Source of the DNA: Taeniopygia guttata
Taxonomy: Eukaryota > Chordata > Aves > Passeriformes > Estrildidae
DNA: 64,000 nt
Direction: 5' to 3'
Assembly (NCBI RefSeq): GCF_048771995.1
Contig: NC_133026.1
Coordinates: 121,526,501-121,590,500 of the forward strand
Shown here piece after piece: positions 1 through 13,044 of the stretch (positions within the stretch are counted from its first letter, which is position 1; the number at the start of each line of letters is the position of its first letter). The notes under the pieces are model-generated. The model had not been told where the DNA came from, ran no database searches, and worked only from the letters and a program-made list of their open reading frames with translations. Position numbers and translations under genes: made by a program.

Positions 1-3000
1 ATAAGAGACACTTGCATGAATAATGATCAAACCTGGTGTATTTAATAGAGACATGTATAGCTCATTGTTTCCTTTTTTTTTTTTTTTTTGAGGTTCTTCT
101 TTCCCTATCTCTTACGTATATCTAGCACACTGTATTTTTTCCTTTCTGTATCAATATATTATTCCTTTTAGTATATGTACAAAATACCTCAGTGTACTCC
201 TACTAACTGAATAATCTGAAAGCATTCTAAAAATCCTTTGCATTGCACAGCATCAGTCTTGTGATAAAGGCCAATTTTATCATTTTTCTTGAAGTCCTCT
301 TTCCAAGATGATTTTGCTTATTCAGTAATAATCTACTCAGAAAAACTTGCCTTCATTCATTTATTAGTTGAATGAATACCAGTTTTTCTAAAGAAAATCC
401 CTCTTTGTGAAAATACTGTATTATCACCCCCATATATCTCCTTGATGACACCTACTTCCACTGAAGTGACACAAAAAGAGAGAGAGGAGAGTGAGACATG
501 AAGTCCAGGGGCACTCACAGAAGACATCATGACAAATTATGTAACATCAAGCACCTGGGAAACCCATGATTATTGTTTGGAGTGTCAAAATATCTGCAGA
601 CTGTAACAAGAAAGTGCTGCCTGCTTTTTCACTTTGTTTTTTAAATATTCCATGCACTCTTTGAAGGTAATCCCATGACAGCAGACAACAAACTGAACTT
701 CAAAGAAATAACGGATGATGACACAGTGCATGATTTTTTTTTTTTTTTTTTTTTAATTTTTCCTTGATTTTTCACTCTTCAGATTTACAATATCCTGGAC
801 CCAGAAGCAATCTACCAAAAGGGCACAACTTGAACTGGTCAAGAACTGGGTCTCTGTTTCCCTTTAATGTTGCAGAACTGAAAGCTATAGATATTATGTT
901 CTTTCTCCCTTTCAAACTACTCTTGATTTGTGCATGCTGAGGTACAAGGGGCAAATACAGAGTATCTTTCTCACATGCTTCCCTTGCTAGCCTGCTTATA
1001 GGTGAGACCATTTTCTTTACCATGATGATCAGTAACCTTTTTTTCTTAGTGGCCCTAATTTTCTTTTCCTAATAAACAAACAAGAATATGCTAACCACAA
1101 GAAATAGTTTGTTAAAATATATGTACAGGGAAGATGGACACTCAGATCATTGCTGGCCATCCCTAGAGATGTCACGATTGTTCATACATGGACTAAACCT
1201 GGATACATGTTCATACATGGACTAAAGGTGATAAATAGTATATCTTTATTGGCCTCACTTTGCAAAGAGAGCTGTCTAGGAAATGTGGGAAGTTATATCA
1301 AGTTCTACTGCAGTAGATCAAGGATTAAAGATCAATATAAGCAGCTTTGATGCTTCACAGTCATTTGCCTAAACATGTCCTATAGATACAGGACAGGAAA
1401 GGAGTTTGTCATATACACCTCTCTCCTAGGGAGAAGCTTAAAGTGCCCTCTTACACAGTGCAATTTACCCTGAGTGGAGATTGCATTACAAAAGGGTGAA
1501 TGGCCTCTACAAGGCAGCTATTCCCACTCTTTGCAGATGCATGGGGAGTGAGTAATGTCTGGCTATGACCTTTGCCCCGACATACTGACCAGCGCAGCCT
1601 GTCTGGTGCAGAGAGGAGAAATCATCTGTACCAGGTAAAAGGCTAATGCAGTTTATTTTCTTCCTGGAGCAAGGGGTAATCAGGGACTATATTGTGACTC
1701 TCTGAGTCATGGTTCAGTCCCTGATCTCCAGAGACGGACAGAGTACAACTGCTAGGGATAATTTAGCAGTCTGGCCCGTGAAAACAAGATGTTAAATCCA
1801 CAGCAGAATGTTAGATTGTAAGGACTGGGAAATTGCCAAAAAAATGTGCAGAAGACACATAATAAATGGTGTGGTCCTTTTCCTTTTGGGTGACTGCCCT
1901 CTTTGCCACTACTCTGCCTGCTCATGTTCCTGCATTGTACCAGGTTATTATCACAGACACACTGATCATTTCTAAAATTGCACTGCTTGTAACTTTCAGT
2001 GATAATTTTTCAAATTAAGTATTTTTACACTTTTCCACAAAAATTAAAAGATAGGCCCAGATTTAACCATTTTAAATACATGTCTATGATCATATTCCTA
2101 ACAAGATAAACAGTTCATCTACTGGAAAGATTTATCCATCAGCTTTCAGTTAGAAGCATAGTCTTTGCTAGTATGGCTCTGTTTATGAATAATTCTAAGA
2201 CTGGATTTCAGATGTTCATTAAAAAAATGAATAATGTGATTTTCCAGGTTTATACCTCTGTTAAAATATATTTGTTTATGACCTATTTGATTTCAAGTTG
2301 TATAACAAAACTCTTGCAAATGCTTGTTTTCAGGCATCAATCAGTATATATTAACTAATTCTTTTTGTTTCCCCATGTCCTAAGACCACGTATGGTCACT
2401 GAAAAGCCTTGGTGGAGCGATAGCTTGGACAAGAGATACAAATCTCAATTTATAGATTTGGATATCTCCTCCTGCAAATGCTTCTGAATGCAAATTATTA
2501 TCCGCTAAACTTACCCTAGTGCATTTAATGAGAACGCTTGAAGGACTGTAGATTACTTGTATGATAAACATATTGCAAGATCTGGCCAATATACATGAGG
2601 CAATATTATATCAAGCAGTGGAGATTGTATGTGAGATAGTCCTATCTCTGTTACCTTCAGGGTAATGATCATTCAAGGGTGTGTCTAATGCATCTCAGTA
2701 CTTCTATTTTTTTTCACTCTGTGAAAGTACAGGCACATTTAGTAAGTGTGCAGTACCAGGCCTGCTTTTGCTGTTGTTGATTAAGGATCAGGCAGACAGT
2801 TTCCTTCTCTGACATCACTTTATTCCAGTTTTTCAAACAGACACTTCACACTTCGTGTGAACACCAACCATAATTTCTGTCATGATTCGTTAAGATCCAG
2901 CAAACCCTCCTAAGGCTACTGATGAAACTTCAGCTGTTAATATTCAAAACATGAAAATCTAGGCCTGGATTCTAATTTGCTACTGATGCAATATTAAAGC

Positions 3001-5484
3001 AATATATGTATAAAATATTAATGCTATATTTGTTCTGAATTTATTTTATTTAATTTTTTACACACGGATAAAACCCTTGCGGCCTTAAAACAACATGTCT
3101 CATTTTCAAGGATGTCCTGGGGGGGCAAACAGACAAGGAATATACACAGATCTTAGTAATCTGAACAATAGCGTGGTAGAAGAACTGTGCTGAAAGATAT
3201 ACTCTTTCATGAGCAATAAGGGTTTTGCTGATAAAAATGTTGTCTTATCTGTTTGACCAGTTGATAGGATATAATTTCTAATACTACACCCTTGAACCCA
3301 TCCATAGAAGAAGAAGCCTGGAGAAAACTTGGAGATAAGGTCCTTCACTTATTCCATCAGTATCAAGAAAAACTCAGATTTTCTCTTCTGACAGACCCTT
3401 CCTCTTCAATAATCAGATTAAATCATGCATGAGAAGCTTTGTGCATTATAATTGTTCAGATCAGGAAATAACTATTGTGGTAATTTTAGATTCATCTCTA
3501 ATGTTGTCCAAGTCTGAAAGTTTAAAACTAAAAGCAATTAAAGTCTTATAATCAGATTTAGATTAATTAAGAATGCATTTATGCAGTTCTGAAAGTTGTA
3601 AGTTCTTGTGTAATTTTTTGTTAATTTTCTCCTAACAAAGAGAATATGCTGTGCCATGTATGACTTTTGGGCACTACATGCTTAACAGTCATCATAGCCA
3701 GTTCCAAAGAGATATAGAAATAAGTGTTTTGTCTGTGTTTCTGTGTGCAGCTTTCAGCTACACTCTAGCTGCAATCAGTGAAGTTCTCAGCTATCAGTGC
3801 AGTGAGGTCCTGGAACAGTAATACTGACAAAAATAATGAACTGCATTTTAAATGGAGTTTAATAAGGTTACGAAAAAGATTATATGACGTGACTTCCTGG
3901 AATACTAGAGGCCTGAAATTGATGATCTCAGCAATCTCTTCCAGACCCTTGTACCTAAATTTGAAAGGCTTTTTGCCTTTAATATTTTAGTTGCTAATCT
4001 GCATAAAAATTCTAATACTACTTAATTTTTCTTAAATTATTTTACTTCTTCGGTCTGGAGACTGCATTTTGATTTGTAGATGTGCCACCATACTGTGGAA
4101 TATATAATGCTGCAGTTATAAAAAGTCAGTTCTATAATGCATGAAGAAGAGCTCTAATCTCCTCATATTCCAAACTAAACATGATATAAAACACTCAGCA
4201 AACTACTTGTGTATGAGGGCTCAGGTTCCGAGCAAAATTTTCAAAGTGACGGAGTAGCAAAAATTCAGATGCATTTAACATATTGTTCATCATTTTGCAA
4301 ATCAGTTCAGGAATTATCTTATTAATTGTTACCTGTCAGCTCCTGAGGCATCCATGATTTTATGTTAACATTGTGAATGTTGTAAGGATATTTTTTTCAA
4401 TTTGCAGTGCAAATAAATAGGTGGTTTATTTTCAGTTTTTTAGTATATAGAAAAGCCCTGAGCATATGTTACTATTAATAGTAACAATTTTCCTTTTTCA
4501 TTGCAGCTAAAGTTTACTCTTCTGTTCTTCTATATTTGGGCCCAGTTGGGTTTTTTTTTGAGTAGGAGATTTCAGCCAATGGAAACATTCAAGCAAGTGT
4601 CAGATTTCATGTCCTGTGTCAAAGCTGCCTCACGGAGAGAAATAGGGACTTTCAGAAGGAGGACTGTGTGACGGACTCAGAATATGCATCCTCTACTTAG
4701 TCTGAGTCATAAGCAAGGAAGTAAAAGGAAGGGACTGAAGCTAAATGAAGACCAGTTGTATCAAGATTGTTATTAAAAGAATGTAGGCAGTGAACAAGGA
4801 ATAAGAGGGAAGTTCAAACATCAGGATACACAATCTTAACGTAAAATGTATCCTATGTATGCAGAAGGTCTGGCATAGGAAATCAAGCAAATACGACAAA
4901 AAAACCCCAGTTATTTAGCTATTTGAATGAAAAGAGAACAAAAGAGAGTAATGTCCCAGAATTTGTATTGGAAAAAAGAAAAAAGTAAGCTAAATCTGTC
5001 CAACAAACAAAATTATTATTTTGCTGCAGCTTTTAATGACCCTATCAATGCTAAATGTGAAAAATGTTACAGGTTCACTAGTGAATTAAGTAACCCTCAA
5101 AGAAAATTCAAGCAGTTTAATGAACTAAAATCAAATCAGATTGTGTGATGTAATTATAGAAATCAGAAACATGAAACTTCAAGAACTTGCATTAAATCCT
5201 TAAAATAAATCTATCAAATAACAACTCTACCATTTTAATGCAAAATAGAAAATGAAATTTGTTAATTTGAGAAAAGGCAATGAAAATGGTCAAGGCAATG
5301 TTATAGAGCCACCCTAATTTTTATGCATTTTATCCAAGGCTCTAGAATTAAATTCATAAAGGAAAGTAACTTAAGCAGAAGGAATTACAATTATAGAGCT
5401 TCTCACAGAGCTCACACCCTTATGTGGTTGAGTTTCACTATTGTATTTAGAAGCCATAATATCTCATTCAATGGAATGAATATG
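1..5484. other. AT-rich intergenic DNA, no gene seen
   Basis: No supportable gene or recognisable mobile element. Short open frames here are under about 85 codons and match nothing I know. Pure T tracts lie at 73-89 and 734-754. A 19-base phrase beginning TGTTCATACATGG occurs twice at 1179-1197 and 1208-1226, a small local duplication. AP-1-like TGAGTCA words occur near 1700 and 4701; the second forms an imperfect inverted repeat with GACTCAG about 30 bases upstream. A slightly GC-richer stretch at about 1540-1790 may be an old repeat that I cannot name. Confidence 0.6.
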
Positions 5485-5745
5485 AGAGATTGTGGTGGAC
5501 TAATCTCAAGTGGCTGCCAAATGCCCACAGAGCTGCACACTCACTTCCACTCCTCACCAGGATGGGGGGGAAAGCTCATGGGTCAAAATAAAAGTTACTC
5601 CCATCTTCCCAGGTTCAATTTCACTCCTTTATTCCAACTATTCCACCTCCTTCCGCACTGCCTACTCCAAGTGGTGCAGTTAGGATGGTGAATCAGGCTT
5701 GTGGCCTGTCCATGACAGTTCCTTTCTGCCAAGGCCTGCCATGTA
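5485..5745 (-). mobile_element. Antisense fragment of an avian endogenous-retrovirus LTR
   Basis: This stretch is clearly richer in GC than its flanks. It carries phrases I recognise from the reverse strand of bird LTRs: a GTGGCTGCCAAATGCCCAC-like stretch, then CACTCAC followed by CAGGATGGGGGG, AGCTCATGGGTC, and later CCTACTCCAAGTGGTGCA and CATGACAGTTCCTTTCTGCC. The purine-rich GGATGGGGGG block is the reverse complement of the CCCCATCCCACC-type block near the 3' end of the LTR at 29412-29957, so the element should lie on the minus strand. It is incomplete and I see no gag or pol beside it. Two open frames cross it (5323-5691 and 5685-5915), but neither resembles a protein. Family assignment is from memory of avian repeats, not from a search. 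Confidence 0.55.
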
Positions 5746-7753
5746 AGCTCAAGACAATGGTATATGTCTATTTAAAAAATAAATCAAATTGTTATGGCTA
5801 CTCTAATTTTGCTGTGTTGAATAGGATACACATATGTTTTTCTATATTATTACATAAGATTATGCTCAATATGCATTTTCCAGGAAAAATAATAATTAGA
5901 ACAATGTATATGTGATTTAAATTAATATTTTCTTCAATAGCTAGTTATGGTAAAGAGCTCATAGGCTTTTAAATTTGTTTTCTCTCTTTAATAGGAACAA
6001 AAATTCTCTTGAGTTGTAGATTTGTTGATTGTAGGAGTGGTAGCGTGACTGATACATTTCTTTTTTTTTTTTTTCTTTCTAGTCGTTATTTGATATTCAT
6101 TATTTGATGAAATAAAGGATTCGGCCTTTAGATATCTGGGGCAGAAATGGTAAAATATTTGAAAAATGCAGTAAAGCTCTAAATGGACTGCTGAGATTTT
6201 TGAGGATTTGGAAATGGAAGAGTTGCTGAGTTTTGCCCCATATTGGTAAGACATTACTCTGGTATTACACTGTGTAATGTTTTCATATTAGAATGGTTAA
6301 AGTGCTGGACTCTGAAATTATATTTATTTAAATACCAGATAGGATGCTGACATTGTTGTAAGCTTCTCTACCTGCTTTCAGTAAAGTTACTTTACTGTCC
6401 TACTAGGAGGAAATCTTTTACTCCTAAATTAGCTATTTTTCATGGCTTTCTGTTCATATCTTCCACTAACATCACAACCAACACAACCTCTTTTATAATG
6501 AGGTATTGGTGTGTCAGCATGTGGCATATTTAGTGGTCATCCTTAACATTCTGTTAGTATTCAACACTAAGGAGAACCTGACTGTCCCATGTTATTTTGC
6601 TATGTCCCACATTTATAGAAATAAATACTAGAGAAATCAAGACATCAAATTTGATGTTGCAGTAAATGCTGACACTTTCTAAATGCCAATATTGTTGACA
6701 TTATTGATCCAACAATTGATAATATTGCATTTGTTTTGTTGCTGTTTAAAAGACATACATCTTGTTCCAATTGTGTAATTTTGCGAATTTTTCTTTCCTC
6801 TATTGCTCTTTGATTAGTGACAATAAATCAGTGACTGATTATATTAGACTGTGCATGACAGGCTGCAAAATTCTGAGGACAGGGTCTGCTTTTTCAAGAT
6901 TTTTGGAAGCATATTGCATACCTTAGATATTGTACAAAGATAGCAAACACTGCCCCACATTTATCAAGAAATGGAAGATTTGTTCATCCCTCAAATTTAA
7001 ATTGAAAAAAAAAAAAGTTGAATAATTAGAGTGAAAGATTCTAAGTATGTTTGAATACTAAAAACAAATATCCCATTTCTTTATTGAGTCATCCTGGCTG
7101 ATGATAATAGTAAATAATTTTTTTATCATTTTAAATGAAATAATAGAAATGAGGTTATAACAAACATTTGAGAACTGCTGAGGATGCATTTTAAACAGTG
7201 ATAAGTACTATACTGGATTAGTATGAGCCTTAGAAAAATGTATTCATAGAGAGGAAAAATTATAAAATTGTACCTTTCATCACTAGATTTTTGTTTCAGC
7301 GACCTTTCTTTCTGCTGTAGTGCATGTGAGCACAATTTTTGTTAGCATGTTTTAAAAGACTAGCACTTCGCTATGAAAAAGTTCAATAAATCAATAACAA
7401 TTGTTATGATAACAAGAAGAGGGACATTGTGGAATGGCAGTTGTGGCATTATGCATAGGTACAGCCATGACTCGTTTGGGTCTATTAAGCTAGTATTTAT
7501 CTGTGATTACATAGGGAATCTAGTCATAGAGATGGAAGCTGGCAATTATTATCTAATAATAACTTACTATTCCATTAAGATTCAATAAACATAAAAACAA
7601 TCAGTCTGTATCTTTGAACAGCTACAAATAATTTTACAAACAACACTGATGTGTCTTTTTCACTTGTCACACAGAAAATGAAATTATATAATATAGCATT
7701 ACAGAAGTGGTATGAGATCATGAAGCAAGCTCCGAACTCCTGAAATATGTTCA
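5746..7753. other. AT-rich intergenic DNA, no gene seen
   Basis: No gene or recognisable repeat apart from short homopolymers, for example the T tract at 6061-6074 and an A tract near 7005-7016. Open frames are short and have no protein character; the minus-strand one at 5988-6254 includes a lysine run that is only the T tract read in reverse. Confidence 0.6.
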
Positions 7754-8738
7754 TGCTAGTTTTGGCTGGGAAAGAGTTAATCTTCTCCCCAGCAGCTGAT
7801 GTGTGGCTGTGTTTTGGATTTGTGTTGGAAACACTGTTGATAACTCAAGGGTGATTTCCTTCCTGCTGAGCCAGTCTCCCACAGTCAAGGCTTTTTCTGG
7901 CTCTCACAGCGCCCACCAGCCCAGCAGGCTGTACGCACAAATGGAGCTGGGAGAAGGATGAAGGAGGGGATGTTTGCAGTGGTGGTGTTTGTCTTCCCAA
8001 GCCACCCTTAAGTGTGGTGGAGTCCTGGAGATGGCTGAACATGGCCTGCACATGGGAAGTGGTAAGTTAAAATGGTGAGGCCTCACCTTGAGTGTTGTGT
8101 CCAGCTCTGGGCCCTCAGTTCAGGAAGGACATTGAGGCTTGAGCGAGTCAGAGGAGGGTAACGAGGCTGGTGAGGGGGCTTAGAGCACAAGCCCTGTGAG
8201 GAACCACTGAGGAAGCTGGGGGTGTTTAACCTGGAGAGGAGGAGACTCAGGGAGACTCTCTACAACCTCCTGAAAGGTGTTTGTAACCAGGTGGGGGTTG
8301 GTCTCTTTCTCCAGGCAGCAACTGCTGGAACCAGAGGTCACAGTCTCCCGCTGTATCAAGGGAAATATAGGTTGGATATGAGGAAAAAGTTTTTTATGGA
8401 AAGAGTGATAAAGTACGGGAATGGCCTGCCCCAGTACTGGAATGGAGGTGGTGGAGTTACCATCCCTGATGTGTTTAAAAAAAGACTGTATGTGGCGCTC
8501 AGTGCCATGGTTTAGTTGAGGTGTTGGGGCATGGGTTGCACTCGATGATCTTGAAGGTCTCTTCCAACCTTGTCATTCTGTGAATTCTGTGAATTCTGCT
8601 TTCCCTATTAAATTGACTTCATCTCAACCCATGAGACTTTTCACTTTAATCCTTCTCATTCTTTCCCAATCTGAATGACAGGGAACTGAGTAAGAGGCTG
8701 TGTGGTGCTTAGTTGCCAGCTGGGATTAAACCATGACA
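7754..8738 (+). mobile_element. Avian ERV long terminal repeat, interrupted by a CR1 insertion
   Basis: The left part (about 7754-8066) begins TTTTGGCTGGGAAAGAGTTA, the characteristic 5' start of a widespread bird LTR. The right part (about 8599-8738) resumes with TTCCCTATTAAATTGAC and ends at AGTTGCCAGCTGGGATTAAA followed by CCATGACA. The same 5' phrase (GGCTGGGATAGAGTTAAT) opens the solo LTR at 29412. A polyadenylation hexamer ATTAAA is at 8607-8612. The two halves are continuous in the LTR but separated by about 530 bases of CR1, so the LTR was inserted first and split later. No internal retroviral genes are present, which suggests a solo LTR. Exact ends and target-site duplication could not be fixed. 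Confidence 0.7.
8067..8598 (+). mobile_element. CR1 LINE 3' fragment nested in the LTR
   Basis: This is the C-terminal coding part and 3' UTR of a CR1 non-LTR retrotransposon. Recognisable phrases in order are GAGGGTAACGAGGCTGGTGAG, GAGCACAAGCCCTGTGAGG, GGGGGTTGGTCTCTTTCTCC, AGGTTGGATATGAGGAAAAA, CACTCGATGATCTTGAAGGT and CTCTTCCAACCT. It closes with the tandem CR1 tail (ATTCTGTGA repeated, about 8573-8600). A 5'-truncated copy ending in this short repeat is the usual result of CR1 retrotransposition. The 97-codon open frame at 8222-8515 is a remnant of this element rather than a host gene. The element sits inside an LTR, so it is younger than that LTR. Confidence 0.9.
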
Positions 8739-9767
8739 ATATTAAACTGAAACCCAGGCATATTTAATATTTATCTGACTCATAAATTTCAATAATTACT
8801 TTTTTCCCTTATCATTTATTAAAATGATTACAAAAAAAAAAAAACAGAATTTTTTTTTTCTTCTAGGAGTTTGATCTTAAAACTTCACAAAGCCTCTGAA
8901 TGTATCTAGATTTATTTTACGAAATTACAAAGGCGGAATGGATAAATGCTATTCACAAAATCCCAGTATACTACAAAGAGGTTGCATTCAATTAAGCTTG
9001 GGAGATGCCTCTAAACAAGTAGAAAAAAATGGGTTTTTTTCAAAGCAAGTAGTAAGTTTCACAACCTCCTGCAACAGGTGATTGTGGTGGCAGATATCCA
9101 GCAGATACAAAAAAAAAGGAGATTAAAAAAATGCATAGACAACAGATCTGTGAGAAGGTAGTAAGAGACTGGCTAGGCATACAAAATAGCTAGTGAGCAA
9201 CTTGCTGGGGCTGGAAAACAGGGAAATGCTCTGCAGAGACACAAGGTTTGTGCTCTCTTCTTAAATCTGTTCTTGTATTTCCACTGCTGAAAATTAATAC
9301 TAATTAAATCAGGTAAAATTAATACAGGGAACTGCTTATAGGGAATCAATCCAGGGAGCTTACTGATAGGCAAGTCTGTCCTTGCACAGTTTTAAAGTAA
9401 GCAACTTGTCATTCTTGTCTCTAACTAGATTTTAAACTCTTATGGATCTTGGCCTTTGGCATCCTCTGGATCTTTTGAGCTTTTCCTGAGCCTTGAGTCC
9501 CCAGCTGTGAAATTCAATGATGAATGCAGTTCATCCCCTCCATCTTTATGTTAGAAATCTTTTTTTCCTAATTTTTTGGGGAGTTTTTTTGTTTGGGTGT
9601 TTTTTTTTTTATGATGGTGCTTATTGATAATGTATACAAGTGCTGGCAGAGCTTTTTACATCAATATCAGCAATGGAAAGATTGAATCCAGTACTATTTT
9701 CAGAAGAACTCTTTTCAGCACAACACCCTTATTTTCAGAACAGTTAATCTTTTATTTTCTTATTTTC
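8739..9767. other. AT-rich intergenic DNA, no gene seen
   Basis: No gene or repeat family recognised. Contains A and T runs near 8830-8860 and a G/T run near 9580-9612. The minus-strand open frame at 9173-9373 has no recognisable protein character. Confidence 0.6.
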
Positions 9768-10010
9768 TACCTACTTATTTCCACTTTACAACTCCTGGAC
9801 TAACTCCGATCCTTACCATCTTAATGAATAATTTTGAAAGTGGCACTGTACCAAAAGCGGTTCTGAAGTCATGCCAGATTAGATCTACTGATTTTCCCTT
9901 GTCTGAAGAATCAGCTATCTTATCAAGAAAGCTATTGGGTTAGTCTGGAAGGATTTATCTTTGATGAGCCCAAGATGCATTTTATCCTATTTTCCAATCT
10001 ACTTCCTTTC
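9768..10010 (-). mobile_element. Antisense relic of a CR1-clade (L3-like) LINE reverse transcriptase
   Basis: Read on the minus strand, about 9774-9920 translates without a stop to a sequence with reverse-transcriptase motif A character: FLDKIADSSDKGKSVDLIW, then HDFRTAFGTVPLSKLF, then GVVKW. This parallels the CR1/L3 pattern of a hydrophobic-LDFSKAFDTVPHSKLL block followed by VVKW. Just upstream in element sense, another frame gives IKDKSFQTNPIAF, which matches the conserved GF-K-RS-LTN block, so a frameshift separates the two. The second motif aspartate is replaced by glycine (AFGTV for AFDTV). The nucleotide sequence does not look like recent bird CR1, so it is probably an older CR1-clade copy. 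It is inactive. Confidence 0.7.
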
Positions 10011-12667
10011 CTAGTTATTAATATAAAGTTACATTGGACATGATGTGCACTTCAATTAGTTTCATAGTTAACTGTCTTACACCTAGAAGTACACCGAAGA
10101 ATAAACCCACTAACAGTGTAAACATATAGCGCATTTCTTTGAATATAAAAATATCTCTTAAATATGACAATATTGCTTTTGTGACTCACGACTTGCATAT
10201 GATACTAATTTACTGAAGAAAGAAATATAAAGCATATAAGCTACCTAAAAAGACAAATATATGTGAACTTGAAATAAATTTTTAAAATTGTGTTAATGGG
10301 AGGTTTTTTACTTGGGAATAAAGATCTCAAAATAAAGAATATAATTTCTCATAGTTAATCTGGTTATGTATTTTCCCTATTCTGAAGTGCTTACTCATGC
10401 TTAGTGAAGCATTCTTTAATCAAAAGAAAAGCTACATAGAAAAGTTTGTTTGTTTGTTTGTTTTCTCATTATTGTGGAAGTGAGGAAAGTGATTCAGGTA
10501 CCAGGGCTCAGATGCCTCATGGCATTTTAGACTTACTAGTGAATTCTGGCTTGCCTCTAGCACCTGTTCTGGAAAGTGCAGATGTCCATAGGTTTCATGT
10601 CAAATCCACTATGTTGTGTGCATGCTCTCAGTCCAGGCAAGCTCCCACAGTGAGCATGTGTATTTAGCCACTAGCATAATTTCAGAAATATGACACATTC
10701 CAAGCAAATTATAACAAGACATTTATGAAAAAAGTTTATCATTAATATAAACAACTGCTAATAGTTAGTATATAAACCTTTAGAATAGTCATTGTTATAG
10801 GTCAAGTAATGAAAACTGACATAGAGAAATTGTTCGATTACTTCTGAAAGATCTCATATTAATTTTTAATGTGCTCTTTAAAAAGGTATTGTGGAAACCT
10901 AATGTATAGGCAAATTGTGTAACACAGTGACAACTGCCACTTCTGCTTTTATACAGTCACCCTGGCAAAAAGCAGGGGGAAAATTTTTTAAAGTATGAAA
11001 TAAAGTAAATATTCCTAAAATCCTCTCAGACTGGAAAAGCAAAGGCCTTCATTTAGGAAAAGCTGTATGCCATGGCTCAATGATCCATTTCAGAGTATTA
11101 TTAGCAAAGACATCCATGTCAGTCTCACTTGCCATTATAGGGTACAGAGTGGAAGGCCTTGTAATTAAGAATAAAGGCTCTGATAGCTGTGTTAGGAAAA
11201 TTTTGGAAGAGAATATACATTTAATTTTATGTCTGTACTTTTTACCTTCATTATATGGTATGTTTAAATGTCCATTTTATACAGAATTTTTTTTTTCTGA
11301 ATTGAAGTCTTGCTATTTTAGACCAAGAACCAAATCTTCAGATGCTCTGAATACATCTAATTTCCCTGAAATAAGGGGAGAAAAACTCAACCTTAGAAGT
11401 CACACCAGTGGTCTGAAAAAAATTAATTTTTTCCAGTTTCTTTTATTTATATTTGCAATATAATTAAAATAATAGCATATAGCCTATTCTATAATAAATT
11501 TTAAATTAGACAGTTATATACATGATATTATAAAGTTTTTAGTTCTTTTATATACAATTCTATTTCCTTTGAAACATCTTCATTTGGCAAACAGCGTGTG
11601 TGCTTACTTTTAGGAAGAAAACAGACTTAATATATTATTGTCTAATGTTTCTGTACCTGATTTTCCTGATGCTTTTTACTGGAGAGTCCTTTGAATTAGT
11701 GTCAAAGTAACTTGCACAAAGTCAATGTCCTCTAAAACTTAGTAAAGGTTGGAGGGAGACTATGTGTGGCATACTAAATTATCATGCTCATCATTTGAGC
11801 AGAAAACAGCATTAGACCATTACAGAAATGGATCGATATTGCAAACTGCATGGTTATGTATACATACATATACACATATACTTGTACATATGTATGCATA
11901 GCACATACAGCTGCACTATGAACATGAACAGCCATTTCTGTTGTGATAAGATCTAGGTCTCTTTTGTATTTTTCTAACCATAGTAAAAGTGCAAGTTTTG
12001 ACCTAGTAAGCAGAAGCACGAAAGAGATCATAGTGGGGCAATTTTCATATTTAAGATTCCTCTTTGTGTATAGAAAATACCTGAAGTATGTACAAATACC
12101 TGAGACCTTAATTTCTTACATCTTGAAGAACACAATGTTAAATATTAAAAATATATAATAAGTAGTCTTTATAATATTTTAAGTGATTCACAAAAATATT
12201 CTGATGAGTTAAGATACTAAAAGAGAGGCTGACATTATTAATGAGCTAACAGAAAATACTTACATTTTAGAAATCAAAAAATCTCCAGAGATAATTTTCA
12301 TTGTTGCATTCTTTGTTGGCTCCTTTTTTTTGGCTATGAGTCTGTAGAGTCTTGTAGTAATATTTAAACTTGTATGAACTTCTCCTTCCATATAAGAGTA
12401 TTCATATAAATAAGCATGCAGCTAATAGCATTGACTGATGAATAAGAGTGACTGCTTGTGATGGATGATTCAGTGCACCCACAAACATATCTTTCATAAG
12501 TTTATAAAGTCCCAGTTATAAACAGTATGTTATTTAGCATGTTTATTTAATTGGATCTATTTGGACTGTTGCAACGGGGTAGACAGATTCAACAACCAGC
12601 GCTGCTGTAACATAAAACTTGTAATTCAGTAGGTATTTAACCATTTGAGATAAAACGATATTGTATG
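10011..12667. other. AT-rich intergenic DNA, no gene seen
   Basis: No supportable gene. Contains a short GTTT repeat at about 10445-10464 and alternating TATACATACATATACAC-type sequence near 11857-11890. The longest open frame (11080-11463, 127 codons) has no domain or motif I recognise, and its composition fits chance in AT-rich DNA. Confidence 0.6.
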
Positions 12668-13044
12668 GAATCATAGGTTCATAGGATATTTTAGGTTGGA
12701 AGGGACTTCAAGAAGCACCTAGTCCACCATTTTTTGTCAAAGTAGGGTCAGTTGTGAGATCAGATCAGGTTGCTCATGTCCTTATTTAGTCAGGTCTAAG
12801 CCCCCAGGGATGTAGACTGCTCAAGTCAATTGCAGTGCTTGGTTGTACTCACAGAGAACAATTTTTCCTTACATCAAATATGAGCTTCTCTTCTTTCTTT
12901 TTACCCTGATTTTTTCTTGTCCTCCTCGGATGCATCAGTGTAAATAACCTGCCATTGTGTTCCTAGCTGTTGACATACTTGTGTTTCTCCTGGGGTCACT
13001 CTGTACATCTAAAAGTGTTGAGTTTTTCCTCTTTTTGTAGTTTC
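12668..13044 (-). mobile_element. CR1 LINE 3' end, antisense
   Basis: The left edge AATCATAGGTTCATAGGATA is the reverse complement of the CR1 terminal repeat. It is followed by TTTAGGTTGGAAGGGACTTC, the reverse complement of the CR1 3' UTR. Further right, GATCAGGTTGCTCATGTCC, CCTTACATCAAATATGAGC and a CTCCTGGGGTCACTC stretch continue the reversed 3' UTR and C-terminal coding part. The copy is 5' truncated and diverged, with no open frame. The open frame at 13047-13250 lies just outside and is not part of a known protein. Confidence 0.85.

Noticed and set aside
8222..8515. 97-codon open frame starting MFNLERRRLRETLYNLL
   Set aside because: It is the decayed C-terminal end of the CR1 element, not a host gene.
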